Shown: positions 30,991 through 43,690 of the stretch, piece by piece
How positions within the stretch are numbered: position 1 is the first letter of the stretch
How the letters are laid out: every line of letters begins with the position of its first letter
Assembly (NCBI GenBank): GCA_948146395.1
Contig: OX411548.1
Location: forward strand, 40,763,737-40,827,736
Length of the DNA: 64,000 nucleotides
Origin: Fragum whitleyi
Lineage: Eukaryota; Mollusca; Bivalvia; Cardiida; Cardiidae
Direction: 5' to 3'
Program-made: the position numbers and the translations under genes
The notes under the pieces: model-generated
What the model was told of the DNA's origin: nothing
What the model saw: only the letters and a program-made list of their open reading frames with translations
The model's database searches: none

Positions 30991-32118
30991 TAAAAAATGA
31001 CTGCCGTAGACGGCTTGAACGTATCATTAATCGGCTAATGGGCCATATCTTTCGGCATACAGCCATATTTCCTTTGAATAAATATTTGAGAAAGAGATAA
31101 GTGTCAGCAACCCGAGATCCAAACTCTAAAATGTTTACAAAGGAGGTAGACTTATCAGACTAGAATCTGTTAAGTACGAAAGACGGCGTTTCAAATCTGC
31201 ACAGTCTGACTAAGATTGTCGCTTTTTACATTACCCTGATATTCCCTTTTCGCTTGACATGTATTCAGAACACTATTCAATTCTTAATGTTCACTTAAAT
31301 AGTTTGAAACAATAGTAACAGGCTACACTAGTTGGGTATTGAGGAAGAAAGATTTAGAAATTTAGTCTCATGAGCTTTAAGTTCATGACAGATGCCAATC
31401 AAGTGGTTTTCACAGTACCATTGATCACAAAAATCCCAAAAATGATGAAAATTTTCAATTAACGCCAGAACAAACCTTTTTTTCTTAGAGTCTAACATTT
31501 ATAATTATGAGGTTTTTGGAGAGTAAACCTTCCCACCCTGGCACTCCTACCGGTATATCATACGCCGCCCCTTACAACATTCTGATGATTTTTACAGACA
31601 AATATCTACGTTAAGAAGAAAATCCTTACCGTATGGTTAACATTTATAATTGAGTTCAACCAAGTGGATATGCATGTGCCTATATGAAACTAAAAGAATG
31701 TTTAAAGTCCCCATATAACAGTCATATATTGTAGAAAGTCAGGTAATTTGGAACAGTCTTTGAAAAAAAGCAGACCTTAAGGACTTGAGTTCGCACGGTT
31801 TTTGGCATTTTGGCACCTTTTTCTAGCACGCAACAATATACTACAAAACCCAGACAATATGAGAAAGATGGGGTGACTTTGACCATTCTTTGAAAGCTTC
31901 ATCCAAATAAAACAGGAGGAGTTGCTTTAAAAAATTTTCAGGTTTGTAAATTGAAGGCCCCTTTTCCATGACGCGGAAAAAATCACATAACCTGCCCATT
32001 AAGGTCATCTGACTAGGAAATTTCTATGGAATAGTTATCTTATGAAATCCGACCAGAAGAGGGATTAGTTGCGTTCACAACATTGTGGGCACATAGACTC
32101 CCTTTTCCTGTGATACAA
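30991..32118. other. No gene recognised
   Basis: No exon, RNA gene or repeat that I can match within the window. Confidence 0.5.
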
Positions 32119-32400
32119 GCCGCCGTCATAGCGCAGTTGGAAGCGCGTCGGACTGTCAATCTAGAGGTCCTGGGTTCGATCCCCGACGGCGGCACGCATT
32201 CTTTCCGACTATTTGTCTCTCACCATTGGGTTGATAATCGTTGACCTATGTGAGAAAGCAGCTGGAGGCTAGGAAAGGATGTGTGGGTTGTACTGGTGTG
32301 AGAAATACCAGGAAACCATTGTTAGGTGCTTCAGTCGCCGCGATATAACTGAAAAAAATGTTGAAGGCGGCGTAAAACTTCTTTTAATCAATTTCCTGTG
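32119..32400 (+). mobile_element. tRNA-derived SINE, family S (copy 1)
   Basis: The head (32119-32193) is tRNA-like: GCCGCCG pairs with CGGCGGC at the acceptor position, a D-arm TAGCGCAGTTGG, a loop CTGTCAA (GTC in the anticodon place) and the B box GGGTTCGATCC. The body has AGCTGGAGGCTAGGAAAGGA and ends CGATATAACTG, then GGCGGCGTAAAAC. Two other copies share the body, so this is a SINE, not a tRNA gene. Confidence 0.8.
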
Positions 32401-32499
32401 ATATAGCCAGATATATCACAAAACCCCGACAATATACACAAGGTTAGATGACTAGGAGCATCATTCTGTGCAAATTCCATAAAACAAGAGGACCAAGAT

Positions 32500-33727
32500 A
32501 GTCCTAGATCGCTCACCTGAGTCTCTTTGACCCTGGGACATCACATTAATAAGATAGGCAGATGTCAAAAAGAAGATAATTGCCTAAGATCAATACCATG
32601 GAACGTTTTCAGCAAAGAGCAAGACAGATATGCCTTTTTGCTCTTTGATACTATGTAAAAAGGGATGCACCCGGGTGGACCCCAAATGTGACCCCAGGGT
32701 CTTGATATGAACAAACTTGGAAGAGGTCCATAAGATGATGCTACATACTAAATATGAAAGCTGTCTGCCTTCTGGTTTCAGAGAAGAAGATTTTTTAAGG
32801 TTTTCCTATTTTCACCCATCGTGCTCAGATGAGCTGAAAGGGATGCTCCTGGGTGGAGCCCAAATATGACCCAAGGGTCTTGATATGAACAAATTTGATA
32901 GGGGCCCACTAGATGATAATACATACCATAAATGAAAGCAGTGTGCCCTCTGGTTTAGATTTAAGAAGATTTTAAAAGATTTTCGCTCTTTGATTCTATG
33001 TAAAAAGGGTTGCGCCCGGGTGGAGCCAAAATATGATCCTAGGGTCTTGATATGAACAAACTTGGTAGAGGTCCACTATATGATGCTACATACCAAATAT
33101 GAAAGCTGTCTGCCTTCTGGTTTCATAGAAGAAGATTTTTGAAATTTTTCATTTTTTTACCCTTTGTGCTCCTAAGAGATAAAGGGATGCACCCGTGCAA
33201 AGCCCAAATATGAACCAAGGGTCTTGATATGAACAAACTTGGTAGAGGCCCACTAGGTGATGCTACACACCAAATATTAAAGTTGTCTGCCATCTGGTTT
33301 CAGAGAAGAAGATTTTTAAAGATTTTCGCTCTTTGATTCTATGTAAAAAGGGTTGCGCCTGGGCAAAGCCCAAATATGACCCAAGGGTCTTGATATGAAC
33401 AAACTTGGTAGAGGTCCACTAGATGATGCTACATACCAAATATGAAAGCTGTCTGTCTTCTGGTTTCAGAGAAGAAGATTTTTAAAGATTTTCATATTTT
33501 CACCCTTTTTGTTAAGGGTAAAGGGAAAGTTAAGGGTGGATTTCATTTATTTGAACAACTTTGGTAGAGCTTGACCCAAGGAACATCCCTGCCAAGTTTC
33601 ATCAAGATTGGCCCACTGGTTTAGGAGGAGAAGATGTTTTAAGAAATTGTGGACGACTGACGACGGACGACGGACATTCTACGATCCCAATAGCTCACCT
33701 TGAGCACTTCGTGCTCAGGTGAGCTAA
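32500..33727. mobile_element. Satellite-cored element, about 165-180-bp units, hairpin end
   Basis: Five units carry GTCTTGATATGAACAAACTT at about 32700, 32878, 33041, 33219 and 33387, with GAAAGCTGTCTGCCTTCTGG and TTTCAGAGAAGAAGATTTTT. The left edge has GATCGCTCACCTGAG. The right edge has GACGACGGACGACGGAC and a perfect hairpin, AGCTCACCTTGAGCACTTCG TGCTCAGGTGAGCT (about 33692-33725). Confidence 0.75.
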
Positions 33728-34990
33728 AAACGACAATGAATGTTGGAGGAGTTGCTTTCACAAAATAATTGCAGACATACGCAGTGACTTACAGACCGAC
33801 AGAATGATACCAATATACGACCACTTTCGGCGGCATATAAAAATGAGACATTATTCTTTGCCCTTTGGTTATATCTTTGTGGTCTTAGGCGTAACTAGAA
33901 TTTTGAAATTTATATGCACTCAGAAGGCGACCAACTTAAAATTTTAAGGATAAAGGCGATATGATGACGGTCACAAAAGATGAATGTCCTCCGTTCGCTC
34001 GCCTTTTCTATTATTTGGGCGTTGGTGAATGATCAGAACATCGTAACTTCGGCTATTACGCTTTTGCTCAATGTGCTGAATGGTAGTTACTCCCTTGGTG
34101 GTTTTGATAAACAAAACCATCCGAAACTATGATCTGACAGAAAATCAAAGTCGCCTTCGCCAAGAAAGCGAAGTAGCCGATAACACAAATAAGGCGATAA
34201 AGCGGAAATCATGATAGATACGGATTAAAATGTTCGCACACTATTTTCAAAAGGTAAGTAAGTTCAGATATATACAAATTGATGACTCATTTAAAATGTT
34301 CGCAAGCATATTGTTATCTTTTACACATGACACCAATCGCGACACCTTCCATCAATCCTGATTCTTATTTCTTTTAAAAAAGTTTAACATCAGAAGTATG
34401 CCGAGGTCCGATCGTAGATTGGTCTAAGGAATTCCAAAAACGGTATACTGGTCCCACTGTCATTCATGAGTCGACAGATGGACCTGTCTACCAAAACGGT
34501 TATAAGGAAAATGCAAAGCAAAAACAATCGTATTTGATTCATTACCCTATTATTCGAACAGTTGATGAAAGGGGATTTTTAATTGATATTTACATTGTTT
34601 AAATTCAATGTAAAATAAAACAAAATCAATTACAACTGATACATTATCGACAAAAAGTGGTGAGAAATAACCCAGTGTAAAGATCATGTGATATGTGTTA
34701 TCAAAAAAAAAAACGGAATAAAATTGTCTTGGGTTCATTTTGCGGTTTAATTAAATCTTTTTTGGAATGCGTAGCAGTTCAAAAGGAAGCAAAGGGAAAT
34801 AGTTGAGGCACAGGAAGGCCAAGCATCCCTCCACAAAAATTGCCCTAAGGAAACAAAAAGAAAAAAATAATTTGCTTTAAGTGAAATTTATGTATATATG
34901 ATGATTATAGGAAGGAGGTCAAGGTCTGTGAAAATATAAATCTTACTATACATTTAATACAGACCTCGAACTTTTTATTTAATTTTAAGA
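33728..34990. other. No gene recognised
   Basis: Around 34030-34200 there are partial matches to palindrome-flank sequence (TGAATGATCAGAACATCGTA, cf. 8425). Otherwise no exon or RNA gene is seen. The minus-strand ORF at 34550-34738 shows no known domain. Confidence 0.4.
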
Positions 34991-35260
34991 GCCGCCGTCA
35001 TAGCGCAGCTGGTAGCACGTCGAACTGTTAATCTTGAGGTCCCGGGTTCGATCCGTGGCAGCGGCATTCATTCCTGCCGACTCTTTGTCTTCCTACACAT
35101 GGGTTGGTAATCGTACACCTATGTTGAATAGAAGCTGGAGGCTAGGAAAGGATGTAATAGTGGTACTGGTTTGAGAAATTCCAGGGTTTCAATGTAAAGT
35201 GCTCGAGCCGCCGCGATATAACTGAAATATTGTTAAAAGCGGCTTTTCACCCCATTAAAA
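34991..35260 (+). mobile_element. tRNA-derived SINE, family S (copy 2)
   Basis: The head (34991-35065) has GCCGCCG against CAGCGGC (one mismatch), TAGCGCAGCTGGTAGC, a loop CTGTTAA (GTT) and CCGGGTTCGATCC. The body has GAAGCTGGAGGCTAGGAAAG and CCGCGATATAACTGAAATAT. Same family as 32119-32400. Confidence 0.8.
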
Positions 35261-35279
35261 ACAGATCTTTTATATGAAA

Positions 35280-35835
35280 GTGGGTCAAATGTAATGTTCG
35301 GGGTCAAGGGCTCTACAGGAAGCCAGAATAAAAGACAATCATCACGAAACACTTAAAAGTGGCAAAATATAGTTCTTGAGATGATAATTCAATATTTAGA
35401 TAGTAGGTCGAGGTCAAGGTTTTGGGCAATTGATCTGCACGATTGACAAAAAGCAAAAACAATCATCTACCAACCTTTATGATTGACTTGACACGGCCCA
35501 AGCCCTCGTAATTCAATTTTTAAGAAAGTCGTCAAATGTCATAATCAGGGTCAAGGGCTAACCATGATGCCTGAATCACAGACAAATATCTACCGACCTT
35601 TATCATTGACTTAATACAGTCCTAGACCGAGAATTTCAATATTTATATTTAAGAAAGTATGTCAAAGGTTACGACCTTGCTCAAGGGTTCCATATTATGT
35701 CAGAATCAAGGACAATCATCTACAAACCTTCAATATTGACTTAACACAGTCCTTGCCCTAGCACTTACGTACTAACAACGAACGACCGGAAACAACATTT
35801 AGCTCCGCTGGACTTAGACTAGTAGAGCTAAAAAC
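35280..35835. mobile_element. Satellite-cored element, about 120-bp units, palindromic end
   Basis: About four units with ATCTACCAACCTTTATGATT, TTTTTAAGAAAGTCGTCAAA and GGTCAAGGGCTAACCATGAT types, matching 11030-11400. It ends with ACGAACGACCGG and the palindrome AGCTCCGCTGGACTTAGACT AGTAGAGCT (about 35801-35829). Confidence 0.7.
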
Positions 35836-37302
35836 TGACTCGTACTCAGGTTTTTTAAGCATAATTGAAGTTACATAGGAAAATGAGAACTCAATTTAAA
35901 TTTTGTTTTATTTCTAATGTCCAAGTATGCTGGACAACACTGAAAGAAACACCAAGAATCTTAATCTTCTCCTTTTAAAAGGCATACATCTTTAAAATTT
36001 GCAATTGCTCAATAGCCACAAACTTAACGTTGTAAACTTCTTTAAGATCAGAATTAATTTTGTGTTGTAAGGATTCTTTATTTAAGACAGATATCAAGAG
36101 AGAAATCTTTTATATTTTTCTTTTCTCGAACAAACGTGATACTTTAAATTTCTGCTTAAGCATTGATATTAATAATTATTTTCAGGAAAAAAATGAAATA
36201 ATAATACTGAAATCGAAATAAGGCCTTTGTTGTAGGACTATATTTAACAGAGTTGATAAAAGAAAGTCTTTTGAAAAAAAAAACGTATCATTTCTAGCAC
36301 TTATACAATTTTCAAAATTTGTGGTTTGGTTTTGCAATTCTCTACCAAACGATTAACAGTATCTTTATTACTACATTGAATGTCTGAACCCAATGTTGTG
36401 TAATGTTATTTACGTGTATCCCCAATATAAGTCATAGAGAAATCGTAGATAGATTTAAAAAAAAAAAAAAAAAAAAAACTAATTATAAACTCAGTTGTTT
36501 TACGTCCCATCCCCTATTCCGTAAATAAATGATAGATCTAAATGAGAAACATAAGCTACTCACAAGGTTTAAGCCATGTCTTAAAAGGTCTCTTATCAAG
36601 ATAAAAATATTTAAAAATAAAGTGAAAAAAATAAATATAAATTTAATATTGCAAATTAAGTAAAGCCCTTTCCAGATATAAGAGTTACATTTTGACATCA
36701 TGATATATCTCAGTTAAATACATCAGCTCACGTCAACGTAAAAGGTCAAATACAAATTACAAATACAAATTTTATTTACAGGCGGTATCTACAATAGGGA
36801 ATAAGAAATTACATGGACTTGCGTTACAGAAATTAAGTTCACATACTTTGAAAAGAAAACTACACGGTTATATAATTGCTGCATTTTTCTTTTTGTCGTG
36901 TAAATTTGGATGAAATCAAACTAGTTGGTCACCTGTAGCAACCATTTAAAACAAGTAGTCGTTTGGTACTGGCGCATGGTAACGAAGCCAATATGACACT
37001 ACGGTATTGATAACTTTCGTTGAAAGTCAGCACTTTACAAAATACTCAACATTACACACAATTTCTTTATCGCCTATCCAATGGATAAGTACTATTTTCA
37101 TATCAATCTGACCCATAATGGTAAACTTTAAAGTGTAATGTGTCTTTAAGAAACTGAACTGTGATGTTGATCTGTGACAATTACAGATCAAACGTAATTT
37201 AATTTAATTCATCTTTCTGATAGAGGAACTAGCAATTTACTCTCAACTATAAACAAATAAGTTTCTGTCGTTAAAACAAGGAATATTAACCGATTAAATA
37301 GA
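35836..37302. other. Intergenic, no gene recognised
   Basis: Contains a run of 22 A (36457-36478). At about 36745-36870 a stretch with AATACAAATTTTATTTACAG may be the reversed 3' tail of a LINE, judging from the style only. The 5' part of the LINE that follows may begin in here; its start could not be fixed. Confidence 0.4.
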
Positions 37303-38367
37303 ATGTACACTAAGCGCTTCGATGGCACTTACAGAAGAAAAGTCAATAGAACAAAGGCTCCGTCTATGTACTTTGACAAACAGTATTGTTTTGAATGTCA
37401 AAGCAACACACACGACGCCTACCAGTGTAGAAATATAAAAAAATATGATTTGTATGGACAGTATGCTTCATCATTTGAGCATGGCTGGTGTTAGGATAGA
37501 TCTGACAGATATCTCGCGAGCGACCAAAAACCCGTCAATTCAAATAATCATGTCGTTCTAATTCAAAATTTAAATATAAGTTCAAATGAATTACATGTAA
37601 GCTGTAAAATTTCTTTTTGTATATTAAACATAGTTTGCAAAACTTGTGACGAATATCCGTGTAGATGCGGCGTGTTCGTCAATCATGAAAATGCAGTTCA
37701 ACTAACTACTGCAAAGAAAACAAAACTTAATGACCAAACAAACGATCCGATAGTCTCGGAAATAAGAGGAAAATACGAATGTAGAAATTCAACATCAAAT
37801 CATAATTTGTCGTCGAATAAGACGTCGTGTGAAAAAGCAAAAAGCGATAAATTTGGATTTGATTTTAAAAAACAGGGAACACCTATCTCAAATTTGAATA
37901 TCAACCATCTTTTACCGAAATTAGAAGAAATTAAATACCACCTAAGTTTATCTAACTCGCCTGATATTCTTGGAATGTGTGAAACTTTTCTGCACAAAGA
38001 AATTGATAATAATATATTAAATATACCAAATTACGTTTTTGAAAGGCGTGATAGGGAGAATAAGTCCGGAGGTGGCATCATCGTTTATTTTTCTGATAAA
38101 ATACAATATAAAAGACGCAATGATCTTGAATCTACGCAGATTGAATCTGTTTGGATAGAAATCAATCAGACCAATCGTGAATCTTTTCTATTAAATTTTG
38201 TTTATCGCCCTCCAAATTCAAACCAATCATGGATAGATTTGTACAATGAAAAGATCGAACAAGTAGATTTACTTAATTTAGAGTACCATATATTAGGAGA
38301 CTTTAATATTAGATATGACGCGGAATATGGAATATATGAAATAACAAATGGTCAAATCTTGTGTTAA
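37303..38367 (+). pseudogene. LINE zinc-knuckle and endonuclease part
   Basis: One frame is open from 37303 to 38367 except for a TAG at 37492-37494. Near the start is CFECQSNTHDAYQC, an exact C-x2-C-x4-H-x4-C zinc knuckle as in nucleic-acid-binding retroelement proteins. A second Cys-rich stretch (CKTCDEYPCRC) follows at about 37630-37680. From about 37890 comes an APE-like endonuclease: LNINHLLPKLEEI, ILGMCETFLHKE, GGGIIVYF, FVYRPPNSN and ILGDFNIR. The frame ends at 38367, where the endonuclease continues in another frame. Confidence 0.75.
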
Positions 38368-40694
38368 ACTTTTACTTACATCAGTTGATTGAAAGTCCTA
38401 CTCGGGTGACGAAAAAGAGCGCTACTAATTCACTTCAAAATATTAGTGAGGTTATAGTTTCATCATTATCAATAAGCGATCATTTCCCCGTCTGTTTTAC
38501 CCGTCTTTTAACCAGTGTGCATTATGATAAAATAAAACATGAAACTATTGAATATAGATGTTTTAAAAACTTTGACAGTGAAAAGTTTCAAAATGACTTA
38601 ATGCTTTCTGGCTTAGAATCGGTAGAAATATGTTCGGACCCTAACAAAGCTCTTACAGAATTCTATAGAATTTTTCACTCAGTTCTCTCCATTCACGCTC
38701 CACTGAAACAGAAACGGGTTAAAAGATCACACCAACCTTGTTGGTTTAATAGAGACATAAGGGAAATGATGCTGGCTAGAGATAAAGCTCATAAAGAAGG
38801 GAATCATGACTATTTTAAAATCCTTCGGAACACAGTAACAAGTATGATTAAACAACGCAAGAAAAAATATTTTAATGAAGCTGTGCAAAACAACAAAGAT
38901 TCTAAAATTTTATGGAAGAATCTTAAGTCTATTGCAAAAATAAATCAGTCGGACGAATTAACGTTGCCAAAAATAATTACAAAATCCGAATCGGTTATTC
39001 GGGGTAATCTTAACATATTAAACGAATTAAACAGACACTTCGTTAGTATATCGGATATCTTGACTAAGACATATTTTTGTGAAACAAATTTTAAATCCCT
39101 AGAAAAGATACTTGATAAGAAAATAAATCAAAATGAGTTCAATATTCCATTCATTACGACACTTGAAGTTTACACATATATAAGCAAACTAGATTCGAAT
39201 AAAGCAACAGGCTTAGATGGTCTAGGTCCGAAAATTCTTAAACAGTGCGGGAAAATTATAACCCCATTAATAACATCAATTATTAACAATAGCATTGCTT
39301 CGGGTGTTTATCCAGATGCATTGAAAGTGGCCCGAGTCATACCGATATTTAAAAGCGGGGATAAAGATGACCCCAACAATTACAGGCCCATATCGATTCT
39401 GTCTACAATGTCAAAAATTTTTGAACGACACATTGCCAATCACTTACAAAAATTCTTTAAAAATACAAATATCATCAACAATTCACAGTCAGGCTTCAGA
39501 GCAAATCATTCGTGCTCAACAGAGCTGGCTAAAATGATAGACGCTTGGCTAACAGATATTGATGAAGGAAAACTAATCGGAGCTCTTTTCTTAGATTTAC
39601 GCAAAGCCTTCGATCTTGTTGACCACGAAATACTATTACACAAACTTAAGCTGTATCATTTTTCACAAAACGCGCATGAACTTATAAAATCATATTTGTC
39701 ACAGAGAAGACAGCCAGTACAGCACGGCAATTTAAAGTCTAACTCACTTGAAATTAAATCTGGGGTTCCTCAGGGATCAATTTTAGGTCCTCTATTATTT
39801 CTCATTTATATAAATGATATATCATTTTCTTGTTCTGAAGTTGATATTGATTTGTACGCCGATGATTCTACCATGTATAAGTCAGGATATGATGTAGTCT
39901 CAATAGAAAGCACTCTCCAAAAAAATCTTATTCGCGTTCAACATTGGTGTACTCTCAATAATATGTCTCTACATCCATCTTAAACAACGTGCATGTTAAT
40001 TGGTTCGAGACACAGGCTTACTGGTGTTGAAAAACTAAGTTTGGATTTAAATGGCAATGCTTTGGAAAATGTGAAAGTACAGAAAGTACTAGGTGTACAC
40101 ATTGATAACCATTTAAATTGGAAGTGTCATGTTGATTTTGTCTGTAAAGCACTGAATAAGAAAATAGCTCTCTTAAAACATATTTCCTTTTATCTCACAG
40201 ATGAGATGAAATTACTTTTTTATAAGTCTTACATACTACCAATTATGTACTATTGCTGTATAATTTGGGATAAATCTGAGCAAGGCTGTGTTAACAAAGT
40301 ATTTGTTTTACAAAAACGTGTGGCCAAACTAATTCTTGGTAAGTCTATAAGATTTCCTACCGAGAAGTTATTCAAAGAATTAGGTTGGTTGACTTTTCAA
40401 AATAGATGTAAATACCATGATGCAATCCTTATCTATAAAACCATAGGAAATTATACACCAACTTACATGTCCGATATAATCCGTGTATCAATCAATGAAA
40501 ATTATCAATTACGTTCTGAAACGAAAAACGACCTAATTCTCACAAGAAAGCCTCGAACGAATATGTATAAAAACAGCCTTTGTTATTCTAGCGTTAATTT
40601 GTGGAACTCGATTCCAATGGAAATAAGAAAAGAATCTAAACTCACAAAATTTAAAGAAAAAATAAAACAATATTTAATGGCTTACGGGAAATAA
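38361..40694 (+). pseudogene. LINE reverse transcriptase part
   Basis: The reading frame starts with the end of the endonuclease (LHQLIESPTRVTKKSAT, SISDHFPVCF). It seems to lack the few residues around the usual IDH motif, suggesting a small deletion. RT motifs follow: NNYRPISILSTMSKIFERHI, FLDLRKAFDLVDHEIL, SGVPQGSILGPLLFLIYIND and YADDS (39855-39869). A TAA at 39981-39983 cuts the frame in a typical LHPSK position. The frame then stays open to 40694 with the usual LINE C-terminal region (KVLGVHIDNHLNWKCHVDFV). Single-base change would explain the stop. Confidence 0.85.
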
Positions 40695-40973
40695 TTTCGT
40701 TTATTGAATCCTGTCATGTCACGAGTATCTGTCAGATATTAGATAATTGATATTATTATTATTGTTGCTATATTTTTGTGATATTTAATGAATATGTGAA
40801 AATATTTTATTAGTTTAAAGTGTGTGACTGTGAATGTTGATTATTTGCATGAATGTTGTTTGAAGGCCTTATTGTAAATAAGTTAATCATTATGATGTTG
40901 TTTTGTAATGATGTCTTAATAAGTAACCTTCGTTAAATAAAGATATTATTATTATTATTATTATAAACGTAGA

Positions 40974-42322
40974 GGAGACGTTTTCTGTTCTCCGAGTGTC
41001 ATCCTTCAGAAACGCTCTCCATTCTAAAACAAATTACGGGAAGTAACACTAGGAAGTAACATTACAAAATTGGTTGCGACGGTGACACTTACCCAGGAAT
41101 ATCAAATGTTTGACTTTTTTCATTATAGTCATAGCAGACTCTTGTAAATCAAGTATTATGACAAAATTAAATGGTTTGTTATATGTACAAAATTTCTTAC
41201 ATTTCCGTCGGGAAATTCCAAAGTTGTAGTAAAAGTTCGCGTATTTTTTTCCACTCTCGTATAAAACAACATACCATTAGCGATGTATCTTTATTTCCCT
41301 ACATGTCGAGGTTATCTATCAGGTTTCCAAAACTAAACTTTTAAAATTAACATTGTCCGTCATTTTAATTAAGATTTAATTTGCATTAATTTTGGTTTGA
41401 TACTAAAACTATAAATCTTAACAACAGGCGAGCTGAGGACAAAATGAGTCTTCAATAAATAATTAATAATGCTCTTGACAATTAGCCCTATGTTTATGGG
41501 CCTAAGATTTTGCATAACAATATTGATAAACAACCACCTCCTATATACAAACAATATAGTCTATAACTTTCAAATTTTGCCCGTTAAATGGCAAAATGTT
41601 CCTTGTTTTTACATCGTGTTAATATTTCTAGTCGAAACTAGACATGTTTTGGGAGGATTATTAACTGGAGATTAAAATTAACAAAGGAATTCAATATTGA
41701 CAAATCGCTTTGTTGATACGTTTATGTTTTGTATATAACACAGACTAATGAATTAATTTCCTTAAAGGCAGAACCAAATATTAATCTTTTGTTTGAATCG
41801 TAAACCTTTTTATTTATTTCTTTTTAACTTTCCTAAATAAAATGTGATTATGCAGTAATAGTAGTTGTATGGTTTCATGTTTGAGCTCCATTGCCTCTAA
41901 TTACAATTGTGCCGGTAAAGATCAATATTCCAGGTAATGTTTTTCCATGACACCATTAGCTTTAGAGTTATTTTTCGATTGGATCACGTGGCAAACAATG
42001 ATACTATCAAAGCTTTGATATTATTGTAAATTTTTGACAAATCTATCATGTAGAATGAGAAAAATTCATAATATCAGCATAATAACTTTATTAACTTTTA
42101 TAAGAATTATTCACCGTTTTGTTAACTACCAGTCGGGCTGTTGCTGCCGCTAAGCTAGATAAGAGTTTCACCTTTATAATTTACCAGGCTTTTCGCCACT
42201 GTGTGTGATTATTTCTCATCTATTCATTTCTCTTATGTCATACTTACATTCTTTTTCTTAAATGTGAAAACTATTCTTACATATGCGATTCAAACCAGCT
42301 GCATATCTCTTAATTAAATGGA
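40974..42322. other. No gene recognised
   Basis: AT-rich intergenic sequence. The short overlapping ORFs at 41369-41675 on the two strands show no known domain. Confidence 0.5.
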
Positions 42323-42568
42323 ATATGAGCCTGTGCGTCTCATTTCAAGAAATTTGAAATGTTCATCAGGTGCAAGCATTGACAAGAGTAGGCATCCATA
42401 TTCTGTAAATTTAGGTTCCCTGATGGTCTACTGATACTTGGAGACCTTATCTATCTTCTAAGTGCATAGTGAAGACACTGGCCAGACTGTGCAGGCGCAC
42501 AGGCTGATCAGAGTCTTTACTATGCGCATATTTGAAATTGTTGGATATCTCAAGCACAGGCTCATATT
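42323..42568. mobile_element. MITE with GAGCCTGTG ends (copy 3, best)
   Basis: About 246 bases. Ends ATATGAGCCTGTGCGT and AGCACAGGCTCATAT are inverted repeats. A subterminal palindromic part contains GGCCAGACTGTGCAGGCGCA followed by CAGGCTGATC. Two other copies lie at 1343 and 29547. Non-coding. Confidence 0.8.
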
Positions 42569-42619
42569 TCTTCTGAATTGATAAAAAATGAAGCAAAACA
42601 GTCACCTTCATACAACTTT

Positions 42620-43075
42620 ATATCGATAACCACATGTATACATTTCAAGTCGGTACATGCAACATTGTTTTGTTTGTTTGAATGGGGTTTTAAGCATTTA
42701 TTCAACAACCCATTTGTGGAAGACAAATAGATGAAAAGGATTAGAGCTGCCGTCGGGAATCGAAACCGGGACCTTTTTTTTTACTAAAAGTCCGATGCCC
42801 TACCACGGCTTTATAACGACAATAGTGTAGGAGATATGCCTCGGACAACAGTATTTTGCTAAGCATATTCAAGGGGAGGTTATTCAGCAACCAATAAATG
42901 TTGGGGTCTCAAAATTGCAGGGGTCAAACTTCATGTGGAGATAGACAATTATGCATAAATTTCAAAGCTGTAGATGTAATGGTGTACGAACAAAAAATAA
43001 TGTCCACGGATAGACGGACGGACAGACAGACGGGCGAACAGACGGATATCCATAGTGATTCCAGTACATCCCCAA
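42620..43075. mobile_element. Satellite-type element split by a SINE
   Basis: The flanks (up to 42665 and from 42815) match the continuous element at 12640-12910: TACATGCAA then CAATAGTGTAGGAG, AGCAACCAATAA, TTTCAAAGCTGTAGATGTAA. They are followed by GACGGACGGACAGACAGACG repeats. The SINE at 42670-42812 interrupts it. Confidence 0.65.
42670..42812 (-). mobile_element. Truncated tRNA-derived SINE, nested
   Basis: Read on the minus strand it has GCCGTGGTAGGGCATCGGAC, a B box GGTTTCGATTCCCGACGGCA and then a shortened body ending CTTAAAACCCCATTC. It sits inside the element 42620-43075. Confidence 0.65.
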
Positions 43076-43422
43076 CTTCCTAATGAGAATAGGGATAAAA
43101 ATCGCGTTGTAAAGACAATGATCAATTGTTACTTGTTCACAGGAGACTGGTCTAGTTTTTTTAATTTTGATTGTCTAAATTGATTTGAAATTTGGGCAAT
43201 TTACATGTATATCAGAGCCATGTGCGATATACAGCGAACGCATATTAACTTGAACATGACCTTTATGAAGAATGAATAATAGGGCTCATGAATACAATTT
43301 CGAAGATACTTCGGTTTGTGACGATCAAGCATGGACGTTCCGTTATATAGTACAAATTACAGGTATGTGTGGACTTAGTAGTGATACCGATATACAGGGC
43401 ATCTAGTCATGTAGCAGACGGA

Positions 43423-43690
43423 GCCGCCACCATAGCGCAGTTGGTTAGGCATAAGACTTCTAATTTGGAAGTTATGGGTTCGATTCCCGGTGGCGGCAAA
43501 TACCCTTTCCGACGTTTGTCTCTCACCAATGGGTAGATAATCGTAAACCTATGTGAGATAGCAGTCGGAGGCTAGGAAAGGGTGCAATGGTAGTACAGGT
43601 GAAGGAGATACCAGAGATTCATTGTTAGGTGCTCCGGCCGCGCGATATAACTGCGAAATTGTCGAAAACAGCGTAAAACCCATTCAAACA
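43423..43690 (+). mobile_element. tRNA-derived SINE, family S (copy 3)
   Basis: The head (43423-43497) has a nine-base perfect pairing GCCGCCACC / GGTGGCGGC, TAGCGCAGTTGGTTAGGC and GGGTTCGATTCCC. The body has GTCGGAGGCTAGGAAAGGGT and CGCGATATAACTGCGAAATT, then CAGCGTAAAACCC. Shares the body with 32119 and 34991. Confidence 0.82.

Larger units (their letters stand above)
37303..40973 (+). mobile_element. Degenerate non-LTR retrotransposon (CR1/Jockey-type LINE)
   Basis: Order along the element: zinc-knuckle/Cys-rich part, APE-type endonuclease, reverse transcriptase, C-terminal domain, short 3' UTR, AATAAA (40935-40940) and an ATT-repeat tail (about 40943-40971). The tail style fits CR1/L2/Jockey-like LINEs. 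The ORF is broken by a stop, a frameshift plus small deletion, and another stop, so this copy cannot move on its own. The 5' end is uncertain. Confidence 0.85.

Noticed and set aside
32119..32193. tRNA gene (Asp-like, GTC)
   Set aside because: The anticodon stem has mismatches and the same 200-base body follows in other copies, so it is a SINE head.
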